Positions 1-5,516 of a DNA stretch of 5,831 nt are shown here, piece by piece; within the stretch, counting starts at the first letter, position 1, and every line of letters begins with the position of its first letter. Position numbers and translations under genes: made by a program. This stretch comes from Pseudonocardia sp. (GTDB lineage: Bacteria > Actinomycetota > Actinomycetes > Mycobacteriales > Pseudonocardiaceae). Below the pieces are notes generated by a model that was not told where the DNA came from, searched no databases, and saw only the letters and a list, made by a program, of their open reading frames with translations. The stretch lies in NCBI GenBank assembly GCA_030147065.1, contig JASLAP010000596.1:1-5831 (forward strand), given 5' to 3'.

Positions 1-1
1 C

Positions 2-631
2 GAGCGCCGCCGCGCCGACGCGGCCGCCGCCGAGGTCGCCGCGGCGCGGCAGGCGGCCCGCGAGGCCCGCAAGGCCGACGAGGTGCGGCTCTCGCTGCTG
101 CTGGACACCCTGGGCGGGGCGGTCACCGGGTTGCGCCGGGAACTGGCCATCGGCGGCGGCGGCCCGCGGCCGGCCGACCTGGTGGGCGGGGTGCGCACCG
201 GCCGCACGGGCGGGGCGGCCGATGCGCCCGCGGCGCTGGACGGGCTGCTCGCGGTGCCGTCGGTGCACCTCATCGTGGACGGCTACAACGTCAGCAAGAC
301 CGGCTACCCGGAGCTCCCGCTGGCCGACCAGCGGACCCGGCTGGCCGCGCAGCTGGGCGCGCTCGCCGCGCGCACCGGCGTGGAGATCACCGTGGTGTTC
401 GACGGCGCCGGGGTGATCGCCGCGCCCACCCGCACCCGCGGGGTGCGGGTGCTGTTCAGCGACCCCGGGGTGCTGGCCGACGACGTGATCCGGGACCTGG
501 TGGCGGCCGAGCCGCAGGGCCGGCCGGTGGTCGTCGCGACGTCCGACCGGGCCGTCGTGGACTCGGTGCGCCGGTGCGGCGCGCACACCGTGCCCTCCGC
601 GGTACTGCTGGCCCGGCTCGTCCGGTCCTGA
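2..631 (+). CDS. NYN (YacP-like) domain RNA-binding/nuclease protein, 5' truncated
   Basis: The reading frame is already open at base 2, so the true start lies left of the window; 209 residues are visible. Visible residues 1 to about 50 are Ala/Arg/Glu-rich and look like the end of a coiled coil, followed by a helix containing LRREL. A Gly/Pro-rich linker leads into an NYN/PIN-like domain at about residues 86-209. Recognisable motifs are LIVDGYNV (Asp93), VVFDGAG (Asp134), LADDVIRDL (Asp160/Asp161) and VATSDR (Asp182), then a Cys-Gly-Ala turn. These Asp residues match the acidic, probably metal-binding, positions of YacP/NYN proteins, which are thought to bind or cleave RNA in the cytoplasm. 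The actual substrate is unknown. In actinobacteria, coiled-coil plus NYN proteins of this type are common conserved genes of uncertain role. The GTG at base 83 is internal and is not a credible start because coding continues upstream of it. Confidence 0.88.
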   Translation, partial: ERRRADAAAAEVAAARQAAREARKADEVRLSLLLDTLGGAVTGLRRELAIGGGGPRPADLVGGVRTGRTGGAADAPAALDGLLAVPSVHLIVDGYNVSKTGYPELPLADQRTRLAAQLGALAARTGVEITVVFDGAGVIAAPTRTRGVRVLFSDPGVLADDVIRDLVAAEPQGRPVVVATSDRAVVDSVRRCGAHTVPSAVLLARLVRS

Positions 632-633
632 CC

Positions 634-656
634 CCCGCCCGGCTCCGACCGGCGGG
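634..656 (+). terminator. GC-rich hairpin after the NYN gene, possible terminator
   Basis: Two bases past the NYN stop codon, CCCGCC (634-639) plus GG (641-642) pairs with CC (649-650) plus GGCGGG (651-656). This gives an 8-bp stem with one bulged C and a 6-base loop. There is no T-tract, which is common for high-GC actinobacterial terminators, so the call rests on stem and position only. Confidence 0.4.
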
Positions 657-675
657 AACTGTCGGTGGTCGGTCC

Positions 676-681
676 TACCGT
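676..681 (+). promoter_or_regulatory. Candidate -10 element (TACCGT) for the four-cysteine protein gene
   Basis: TACCGT fits the actinobacterial sigma-A -10 pattern TANNNT. A start site about 7 bases downstream would leave a leader of roughly 32 nt containing the ribosome binding site at 709-714. No convincing -35 box is present at the expected distance. The element lies within a small inverted repeat, CGGT-CCT-ACCG (670-680), and among four TCGGT repeats (662, 669, 684, 690), which could be regulatory or chance. Confidence 0.4.
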
Positions 682-708
682 CCTCGGTATCGGTCACGTC
701 CCACCGCC

Positions 709-714
709 GAGGAG
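709..714 (+). promoter_or_regulatory. Ribosome binding site (GAGGAG)
   Basis: GAGGAG lies 5 bases before the ATG at 720. This fixes the start of the small gene and supports it as a real translated gene. Confidence 0.75.
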
Positions 715-719
715 CCCGA

Positions 720-1013
720 ATGATCATCGACTGCGACAGCTGCCAGGTCCGCGGCCTCGCCTGCGGCGACTGCGTGATCGGGGTGCTGATGGGCGCGCCC
801 GATGCCGGGTCCGGACCGTCCGCGACCCCGGTCGACGGCCCGCCGGACGCGCCGTCCGGCGCGCCGGTCGTGCAGTTCGACGCACCGGAACGGCGTGCCC
901 TGGCCGTTCTCGCCGATCAAGGCCTGATCCCGAGATTGCGACTGGTGGCCCCGGATCCGCGCCGAGCGCGCAGGGCCGATGACGGAGAGGGCTCTGTCCG
1001 TGACGCCGGGTGA
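720..1013 (+). CDS. Small conserved actinobacterial protein with N-terminal four-cysteine motif
   Basis: The 97-aa protein begins MIIDCDSCQVRGLACGDCVI. Cys5, Cys8, Cys15 and Cys18 form a CxxC-x6-CxxC arrangement typical of a structural zinc site, though an iron-sulphur ligand set is not excluded. Residues 26-50 are a Pro/Gly/Ala-rich, probably disordered linker. Residues 53-77 contain an ERRAL-LADQGLIPRL helix that resembles the conserved end of this family as I recall it from other actinobacteria. The tail (about 80-97) is charged. No function is established to my knowledge. The ATG is supported by a good ribosome binding site. Codon use changes in the last third: CAA, AGA, TTG, CGA, AGG, GGA and TCT appear, codons that are rare in the neighbouring genes, suggesting weak constraint on the tail. 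It has its own candidate promoter and is separated from both neighbours by hairpins, so it may be monocistronic. Confidence 0.85.
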   Translation: MIIDCDSCQVRGLACGDCVIGVLMGAPDAGSGPSATPVDGPPDAPSGAPVVQFDAPERRALAVLADQGLIPRLRLVAPDPRRARRADDGEGSVRDAG

Positions 1014-1037
1014 CCATTCCGTGATCGCCGCACGCCG

Positions 1038-1069
1038 GCGGTCACCCTTCACCCGCAGCGGGTGACCGC
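1038..1069 (+). repeat. Nested inverted repeats between the four-cysteine gene and ripC-like gene
   Basis: GCGGTCACCC (1038-1047) is perfectly inverted as GGGTGACCGC (1060-1069), a 10-bp stem with a 12-base loop. Overlapping it, TCACCCGC (1049-1056) and GCGGGTGA (1058-1065) form a second, nearly perfect 17-bp DNA palindrome centred on base 1057. Further GGGTGA/TCACCC half-sites occur at 1008-1013 and 1070-1075. As RNA, the outer stem could terminate transcription of the upstream gene, which stops 24 bases earlier. As DNA, the palindrome could be an operator about 30 bp upstream of the predicted ripC -35 box. The sequence does not decide between these. Confidence 0.55.
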
Positions 1070-1099
1070 TCACCCCCGCCGCGTCGGTGGGGGTGCCGG

Positions 1100-1128
1100 T
1101 GGACGCTGGGGATGGCTCTCCGTAGTCT
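1100..1128 (+). promoter_or_regulatory. Candidate sigma-A promoter of the NlpC/P60 gene
   Basis: TGGACG (1100-1105, compare TTGAC) is followed by a 17-bp spacer and TAGTCT (1123-1128, fits TANNNT). The predicted transcription start is near 1135, giving a leader of about 120 nt before the GTG at 1258. The leader has lower GC than the surrounding genes and contains short inverted repeats, for example CCGAA (1183-1187) with TTCGG (1198-1202). I recognise no known riboswitch in it. Confidence 0.45.
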
Positions 1129-1241
1129 CCGCCAGGCTTCGCGGTTGTCCGCCATTCGAACGTGAATGTCGACGCGGCGCCACCGAATACTGCTTCGTTC
1201 GGACGATTCCTGGTCCGAGTGGACGAGTTCGGGCGACGGAA

Positions 1242-1248
1242 AAGGGGA
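1242..1248 (+). promoter_or_regulatory. Ribosome binding site (AAGGGGA) deciding the NlpC/P60 start
   Basis: This purine-rich stretch ends 9 bases before GTG 1258. It favours that start over the in-frame GTG at 1162, which has no comparable site and would place about 32 non-hydrophobic residues before the signal peptide. Confidence 0.6.
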
Positions 1249-1257
1249 ACCATCGGC

Positions 1258-2319
1258 GTGGTGTCGCTGCGGCGTACTCCATCCGGGCGCATCCGGTTGT
1301 CCCGCCGGGCCGTCCCGGCCGGCGTGGTCGCGCTGGCCGCGCTACTCGTGGTGATCCTGGCCCCCTCGGCGGCGGCCCAGCCGGACCCGCCGGACAACCC
1401 CTCCGACGCCGCCGCCCGCGTGGAGCAGGTGCAGCGCGAGGCCGAGGCGCTGACCGAGGAGTGGCATGCCGCCCGCGACGTGCTGAACACCCGCCGCGTC
1501 GAGGCCGACACCCTGCGGGCCGCCGTCGAACCGGCGCGGGCCGCGGTCCAGGCCGCCCGGGACGCCGAGGAGGCCTACCGCAAGGAGGTCGACGCGCTGG
1601 CCCTGTCGACCTTCGAGAGCGGCAGCCTCGACCAGTTCAACGCCCTGCTGGCCAGCGGGTCGCCCCAGGAGTTCCTGGACCAGATGTCCGCGCTCGAGGT
1701 GCTCTCGGCCGACTACCGCAGCGCGCTGGGCGAGCTGACCGAGGTGGTGGACCGGACCCGCGCCGCCGAGTCCGACGCGGACGCCGCCGCCGCCCGCGCG
1801 CAGGTCGCCGCGGACGAGGCCGCCCGCGCCGAGCAGGACGTCGCCGCCCGCAAGGACGAGGCCGAGGTCCGCATCGACGAGGCGCTGCGGATCCTCGAGG
1901 AGCTGACCCCCGACGAGCGGGCCGAGAACATCGGCCCCGAGGTCGCCGCGCCGAGCGGCCCGATCACCGGGACCGGCGCCGGGGTGCGGGCGCTGCAGAT
2001 CGCCCAGACCAAGCTCGGCCAGCCCTACCAGTACGGCGCCAGCGGGCCGGAGCGGTTCGACTGCTCCGGGCTGACCTCCTGGTCGTTCAAGGCCATCGGG
2101 GTCACCCTGCCGCGGTCGAGCCGGCAGCAGGCCGGCGTCGGCACCCCGGTGCCGTTCGAGCAGCTGCGCCCCGGCGACCTCGTCTTCTCCTACCAGCCGA
2201 TCAGCCACGTCGGCATCTACGCCGGGGACGGCAAGGTCCTGGCCGCCCCGCAGACCGGCGACGTCGTCAAGTACCAGACCCTGTCCCGCGACCGGTTCAC
2301 CACCGCCCGGCGCATCTGA
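1258..2319 (+). CDS. ripC: Secreted coiled-coil NlpC/P60 peptidoglycan hydrolase, RipC-like
   Basis: The predicted precursor has 353 aa from GTG 1258. Residues 1-40 form a Sec signal peptide: an Arg-rich n-region (to Arg17), a hydrophobic core (about 21-35) and a probable cleavage after Ala38-Ala-Ala40. Residues about 50-215 are Ala/Glu/Arg-rich helices forming an autoinhibitory-type coiled coil with a break near 115-150. A short linker precedes the NlpC/P60 domain (about 240-353). The nucleophile is Cys269 in FDCSGL and the base is His317 in SHVGIY. Family members cut D-iGlu-mDAP peptide bonds in peptidoglycan outside the membrane and act in cell separation. The usual third residue (His, Glu, Asn or Gln), 12 positions after the His, is here Ala329 in VLAAPQTGDVV. 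Activity may therefore be altered, or another polar residue may serve. The architecture and the downstream pimB and fadD15 match mycobacterial ripC (Rv2190c). It appears to have its own promoter and is followed by a strong hairpin, so it is probably monocistronic. Confidence 0.9.
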   Translation: MVSLRRTPSGRIRLSRRAVPAGVVALAALLVVILAPSAAAQPDPPDNPSDAAARVEQVQREAEALTEEWHAARDVLNTRRVEADTLRAAVEPARAAVQAARDAEEAYRKEVDALALSTFESGSLDQFNALLASGSPQEFLDQMSALEVLSADYRSALGELTEVVDRTRAAESDADAAAARAQVAADEAARAEQDVAARKDEAEVRIDEALRILEELTPDERAENIGPEVAAPSGPITGTGAGVRALQIAQTKLGQPYQYGASGPERFDCSGLTSWSFKAIGVTLPRSSRQQAGVGTPVPFEQLRPGDLVFSYQPISHVGIYAGDGKVLAAPQTGDVVKYQTLSRDRFTTARRI

Positions 2320-2345
2320 GAAGGACTGTCCGCTCCCCAAGGAGT

Positions 2346-2381
2346 GGGCGGCGGCCCGGGCCCCGACCCCGGCCGCCGCCC
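2346..2381 (+). terminator. Strong GC hairpin terminator-like structure after ripC
   Basis: GGGCGGCGGCC (2346-2356) pairs perfectly with GGCCGCCGCCC (2371-2381), an 11-bp all-GC stem with a 14-base loop, starting 27 bases after the ripC stop. There is no T-tract. Its strength and position, and a separate promoter-like element just downstream, suggest that it ends the ripC transcript. Confidence 0.6.
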
Positions 2382-2407
2382 GATCCGCCGGCCCGGGGGG
2401 CGACCAC

Positions 2408-2413
2408 TACCGT
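2408..2413 (+). promoter_or_regulatory. Candidate -10 element (TACCGT) for leaderless pimB transcript
   Basis: TACCGT fits TANNNT and ends exactly 6 bases before GTG 2420, so the predicted transcription start coincides with the start codon. No Shine-Dalgarno sequence lies in the 5-12 bases upstream of that GTG. This is the typical layout of actinobacterial leaderless genes. No clear -35 box is visible. Confidence 0.5.
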
Positions 2414-2419
2414 CACGCC

Positions 2420-3547
2420 GTGCCGCCCACCCTGCTGGTCACCAACGACTTCCCGCCCCGGGCCGGCGGCATCCAGAACTACCTGCGCGAACTGGCCGAC
2501 CGGCTGCCCGCCGGTGAGCTGGTGGTCTACGCGCCGTCCTGGCCGGGCGCCGCCGCGCACGACCGCGACCGGCCCTACCCGGTGCACCGCCACCCCACGT
2601 CGCTGATGCTGCCGGGCCCGGCGGTCGCCGCCCGGGCCGCGGCGCTGGCCCGCGAGCACGGCGCCCGCGCGGTCTGGTTCGGCGCCTCGGCGCCGCTCGG
2701 GCTGCTCGGGGCGCACCTGCGCCGCCGGGCCGGGATCGAGCGGGTGCTGGCCAGCACGCACGGCCACGAGGTCGGCTGGTCGATGCTGCCCGGGGCCCGC
2801 CCGGCGCTGCGCCGGATCGGCCGCGACGCCGACGTGGTGACCACGGTGTCGGCCTACACCCGCCGCCGGGTGGCCGCGGCGTTCGGTCCGGCGGCGGCGC
2901 TGGAGCTGCTGCCGCCCGCGGTCGACCCCGACACCTTCCGCCCCGATCCCGGCGCCCGTGCCGAGCTGCGCCGCCGCTACCGGCTGGGAGCCGCGCCGGT
3001 GGTCGGCTGCGTGTCCCGGCTGGTCGCGCGCAAGGGCCAGGACGCGCTGGTCCGCGCGTTGCCCGCGCTGCGGGCCGCGGTGCCCGGCAGCCGGCTGCTG
3101 CTGGTCGGCGACGGGCCGGACCGCGACCGGCTGCGCCGGCTCGCCGCCGCCTGCGGGGTGGCCGACCAGGTGGTCCTCACCGGCCCGGTGCAAGCCGCCG
3201 AGCTGCCGGCGCACCACGCCGTCGCCGACGTGTTCGCCCTGCCCTGCCGCACCCGTGGCGGCGGGCTGGACGTGGAGGGCCTGGGCATCGTGTCGCTGGA
3301 GGCCGCGGCCAGCGGGCTGCCGGTGGTGGTCGGCGACTCCGGCGGCGCGCCCGAGGCCGTGCAGGACGGCCGGACCGGCCGGGTCGTGGACGGCCGCGAC
3401 CCGGCCGCGCTGACCGCGGCCCTGGCCGGGCTGCTCGCCGACCCGGACGCGGCGGCGGCCATGGGCGCGGCCGGCCGGCGGTGGATGCGCACCGCCTGGA
3501 CCTGGCCGGCCCGGGTCGAACGGCTGCGCGCGCTGCTGGCCGGCTGA
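2420..3547 (+). CDS. pimB: GT4 mannosyltransferase, PimB'-type phosphatidylinositol monomannoside mannosyltransferase
   Basis: The 375-aa protein has the two-domain GT-B fold of family GT4. The N-terminal domain (1 to about 185) opens with TLLVTNDFPPRAGGIQNYL, including the Gly-Gly donor/acceptor loop, and carries STHGHE (His114, His116). The C-terminal domain has CVSRLVARKGQD (Arg200, Lys205, nucleotide-sugar phosphate contacts), LLLVGDGPDR (about 226-235) and GGLDVEGLGIVSLEA, in which Glu286 and Glu294 make the EX7E motif. This set is characteristic of PimB', which adds the second mannose from GDP-mannose to phosphatidylinositol monomannoside on the cytoplasmic face of the membrane, a step toward PIMs and lipomannan. 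Length is normal. The neighbouring ripC-like and fadD15-like genes match the Rv2188c setting and support the assignment over other GT4 enzymes, though a related mannosyltransferase cannot be fully excluded. GTG 2420 is chosen because it immediately precedes the conserved strand and fits a leaderless start. The gene converges on fadD with an 18-bp gap. Confidence 0.9.
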   Translation: MPPTLLVTNDFPPRAGGIQNYLRELADRLPAGELVVYAPSWPGAAAHDRDRPYPVHRHPTSLMLPGPAVAARAAALAREHGARAVWFGASAPLGLLGAHLRRRAGIERVLASTHGHEVGWSMLPGARPALRRIGRDADVVTTVSAYTRRRVAAAFGPAAALELLPPAVDPDTFRPDPGARAELRRRYRLGAAPVVGCVSRLVARKGQDALVRALPALRAAVPGSRLLLVGDGPDRDRLRRLAAACGVADQVVLTGPVQAAELPAHHAVADVFALPCRTRGGGLDVEGLGIVSLEAAASGLPVVVGDSGGAPEAVQDGRTGRVVDGRDPAALTAALAGLLADPDAAAAMGAAGRRWMRTAWTWPARVERLRALLAG

Positions 3548-3574
3548 GCCGGACCGGGCCAGGCCTCAGGCCTG
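3540..3574. terminator. Two short palindromes over the convergent pimB and fadD stop codons
   Basis: CCGGCT-G-AGCCGG (3540-3552) is centred on the pimB stop codon. CAGGCCT-C-AGGCCTG (3560-3574) is centred on the fadD stop codon, read on the other strand. Each can form a short hairpin on either strand, so together they could act as a compact bidirectional terminator between the convergent genes. The stems are short (about 5 bp once a loop is allowed) and there is no T-tract. Confidence 0.3.
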
Positions 3575-5404
3575 CGCGCCCTGCTTCGTGCTGGCGTAGA
3601 TGCCGGCGATGTCGTCGGCGTAGATCCTGGCCACCACCGCGCGCTTGACCTTCATGGTGGGGGTCATCTCGCCGCCGGCCTCGGTGAAGTCCACCGGCAG
3701 GATGCGGAACTCGCGGATCTGCTCGGCCCGGGAGACCGCCTTGTTCGCCTCCGCGACCGCGGCCTCGATCTCCTTGCGCAGGTCCGGGTCGTCGACCAGG
3801 TCGGCCGCGCTGTCCCCGGCGGGCTTGCCGCTGCGCTCCCGCCAGCCGGGCAGCGCCTCGGGGTCGATGGTGACCAGCGCGGCCACGAACGGCTTCGCGT
3901 CGCCGACCACCATGCACTGGCCGACCAGCGGGTGCGCCCGCAGCCGGTCCTCCAGCACGGCCGGGGCGACGTTCTTGCCGCCGGCGGTGACGATCAGTTC
4001 CTTCTTGCGCCCGGTGATGGTCAGGAAGCCGCCGTCGTCGAGTTCGCCGATGTCGCCGCTGTGGAACCAGCCGTCCTCGATCGCCTCCCGGGTGGCGTCC
4101 TCGTTGCGCCAGTACCCGCGGAACACGATCGGCCCGGACAGCATGATCTCGCCGTCCTCGTCGATCCGCACCCCGTGCCCGGGGACCGGCCGCCCGACGG
4201 TGCCCACCCGGTGCGCGGACAGGGTGTTCAGGGTGATCCCGGCGGAGGTCTCGGTGAGCCCGTAGCCCTCCAGCACCGGCAGGCCGACGCCGCGGAAGAA
4301 GTGGCCCAGCCGCTCGCCCAGCGGCGCGCTGCCGGACACCGCCGCCACGACCTGCCCGCCCACCGCGGCCCGCAGCTTGCCGTAGACCAGCCGGTCGAAC
4401 AGCGCGTGCTTGACCCGCAGCCCCAGCCCCGGCCCGCCGGTGTCCTGGGCCCGCGACCAGGCGACGGCGGTGTCCGCGGCGGCGTCGAAGATCCGGCCCT
4501 TGCCGTCGCCGTGGGCCCGCTGGCGGGCGCCGTTGTAGACCTTCTCGAACACCCGCGGCACCGCCAGCAGGAACGTCGGGCGGAACTTCTGCAGGTCGCC
4601 GAGCAGGTCGGAGACGTCGGCGGTGTGCCCGACGGTGGTCCGGGTGTAGAGCGCGCCGCACTGGATGACCTTGCCGAACACGTGCGCCAGCGGCAGGAAC
4701 AGCAGCACCGACCCGTTGAAGGTGAGCAGCTCGGGCAGCATCCCGGCGACCGCTTTGACCTCGGTGAGCATGTTGCGGTGGGTCAGCTCGCAGCCCTTGG
4801 GCCGGCCGGTGGTGCCGGAGGTGTAGATCAGCGTGCACAGGTCGTCGGCGCGGGTCGCCGCGCGCCGCGCGTGCACCTCCTCGACCGGGGTGTCCGCGCC
4901 CAGCGCGGTCAGCTCGTCGACCCCGCCGGGGCCGCCGGGGGCGCCCTCCGGCGGCTCGATCTGCCAGATCCGGCGCAGCGCGGGCAGCCGGTCGGAAGCC
5001 TCCTCGACCACCGACCGGTGCTTGCCCGACTCGACCACGACGGCGACCGCCTCGGAGTCGGACAGGATCCAGCTCACCTGCTCGGCCGAGGACGTCTCGT
5101 AGATCGGCACGGTGACCCCGCCGACGGCCAGGATCGCGTAGTCGAACAGCGTCCACTCGTAGCGGGTCCGCGACTGCAGCCCGACCCGGTCGCCGGCGCC
5201 GACACCGGCCGCGATCAGCCCGCGGGCCACCCCGGTGACCTGCTCGGCGAACTGGGCGGCGGTCAGGTCGGACCACTCGCCGGCGGCGTCGCGGAGCCGG
5301 TAGGCGACCGCGTCGGGGTGCTCGGACGCGTTGTCGAAGACCGCATCGGCGAGACTCTCCCCATCGTCGATGCGCACGGTGGCGGGGACGCTGTACTCGC
5401 GCAC
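3566..5404 (-). CDS. fadD15: Long-chain fatty acid-CoA ligase, FadD15-type AMP-binding enzyme
   Basis: The 612-aa protein is a complete adenylate-forming (ANL) enzyme of the long-chain acyl-CoA synthetase group. It activates fatty acids with ATP to acyl-AMP and then acyl-CoA at the cytoplasmic membrane face. Motifs in order are the P-loop YTSGTTGRPKG (194-204), a LPLAHVFG segment (238-244), EGYGLTET (379-386), GWFHSGDIGEL (445-454) with the ribose-binding Asp451, the hinge GRKKELIVTAGGKNVAP (465-481), and near the C-terminus TPTMKVKR (581-588), where Lys585 is the probable catalytic lysine. All key residues are present and length is close to M. tuberculosis FadD15 (about 600 aa). The start is GTG at 5404-5402, chosen for the strong AGGAGG six bases upstream; extending further would run into the divergent gene. 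It converges on pimB and diverges from the SRPBCC gene, as around Rv2187. The predicted promoter is overlapped by a palindrome suggesting repressor control. Chain-length specificity is inferred only from family resemblance. Confidence 0.93.
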   Translation of the reverse strand: MREYSVPATVRIDDGESLADAVFDNASEHPDAVAYRLRDAAGEWSDLTAAQFAEQVTGVARGLIAAGVGAGDRVGLQSRTRYEWTLFDYAILAVGGVTVPIYETSSAEQVSWILSDSEAVAVVVESGKHRSVVEEASDRLPALRRIWQIEPPEGAPGGPGGVDELTALGADTPVEEVHARRAATRADDLCTLIYTSGTTGRPKGCELTHRNMLTEVKAVAGMLPELLTFNGSVLLFLPLAHVFGKVIQCGALYTRTTVGHTADVSDLLGDLQKFRPTFLLAVPRVFEKVYNGARQRAHGDGKGRIFDAAADTAVAWSRAQDTGGPGLGLRVKHALFDRLVYGKLRAAVGGQVVAAVSGSAPLGERLGHFFRGVGLPVLEGYGLTETSAGITLNTLSAHRVGTVGRPVPGHGVRIDEDGEIMLSGPIVFRGYWRNEDATREAIEDGWFHSGDIGELDDGGFLTITGRKKELIVTAGGKNVAPAVLEDRLRAHPLVGQCMVVGDAKPFVAALVTIDPEALPGWRERSGKPAGDSAADLVDDPDLRKEIEAAVAEANKAVSRAEQIREFRILPVDFTEAGGEMTPTMKVKRAVVARIYADDIAGIYASTKQGAQA

Positions 5405-5410
5405 GGGTGA

Positions 5411-5416
5411 CCTCCT
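5411..5416 (-). promoter_or_regulatory. Ribosome binding site (AGGAGG) of fadD
   Basis: On the minus strand AGGAGG lies 6 bases before the GTG at 5404. It is a full match to the anti-Shine-Dalgarno consensus and decides the start. Confidence 0.85.
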
Positions 5417-5440
5417 GGCCTGCACTGGCTGTGGTTCAGC

Positions 5441-5460
5441 GCAACCTACCGGTCGGTCGC
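5441..5460. promoter_or_regulatory. 20-bp imperfect palindrome, TetR-like operator candidate
   Basis: GCAACCTACCGGTCGGTCGC is symmetric about 5450/5451 at 8 of 10 base pairs; the 14-bp core (5444-5457) matches at 6 of 7 pairs. Its ACC-n-ACCGGT-n-GGT form resembles operators of TetR-family repressors. It covers the predicted fadD -10 element and lies about 57 bp upstream of the SRPBCC start. A repressor here would block fadD and might affect both divergent genes. Which regulator binds is not visible, because no regulator gene is in the window. Confidence 0.45.
5443..5448 (-). promoter_or_regulatory. Candidate -10 element (TAGGTT) of fadD
   Basis: Read on the minus strand, TAGGTT fits TANNNT. 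A start site near 5436 would give a leader of about 32 nt containing the AGGAGG site. No good -35 box is seen 16-18 bp upstream. Confidence 0.4.
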
Positions 5461-5504
5461 ACTCTGCGGCAGGGGTCGGCGGCGGTCCGATTCGTCCGGT
5501 CCGG

Positions 5505-5510
5505 CAGGCT
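5505..5510 (+). promoter_or_regulatory. Weak -10-like element (CAGGCT) before the SRPBCC gene
   Basis: CAGGCT keeps the critical A2 and T6 of TANNNT but has C at position 1. It ends 6 bases before ATG 5517, the same spacing as at pimB, and there is no clear Shine-Dalgarno sequence, so a leaderless transcript is possible. The match is weak. Confidence 0.25.
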
Positions 5511-5516
5511 GGCGCC

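Noticed and set aside
1..82. GTG at 83 as the true start of the NYN gene
   Set aside because: The same frame is open back to base 2 with coiled-coil-like coding sequence, so the gene continues beyond the left edge.
1162..1257. Upstream in-frame GTG (1162) as the start of the NlpC/P60 gene
   Set aside because: It would add 32 residues ahead of an otherwise normal signal peptide, has no ribosome binding site, and the stretch has lower GC and no clear third-position bias. GTG 1258 has AAGGGGA at a suitable distance.
1129..1257. c-di-AMP (ydaO-type) riboswitch upstream of the cell-wall hydrolase
   Set aside because: GGGGAACC occurs at 1244-1251 but the other conserved blocks of the class, such as the GGGGUGAAUC-like segment, are absent, and this GGGGAA is better explained as the ribosome binding site.
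1342..2340. Minus-strand open frame antisense to ripC
   Set aside because: It is Gly/Leu/Val/Asp-rich low-complexity sequence produced by third-position GC bias of the real gene, with no recognisable domain.
1062..2606. Long + strand open frame overlapping ripC
   Set aside because: The translation is Arg/Gly/Pro-rich low-complexity sequence out of frame with the NlpC/P60 gene, a typical high-GC shadow.
3177..5276. Long minus-strand open frame alongside fadD in another frame
   Set aside because: It is Arg/Pro/Ala-rich with no motifs, while the other frame encodes a complete acyl-CoA ligase with all motifs.
3932..5410. Long + strand open frame antisense to fadD
   Set aside because: It has a shadow composition (Gly, Pro, Asp, Gln, Val, Arg-rich), no domain motifs and no ribosome binding site, and lies fully antisense to a well-supported gene.
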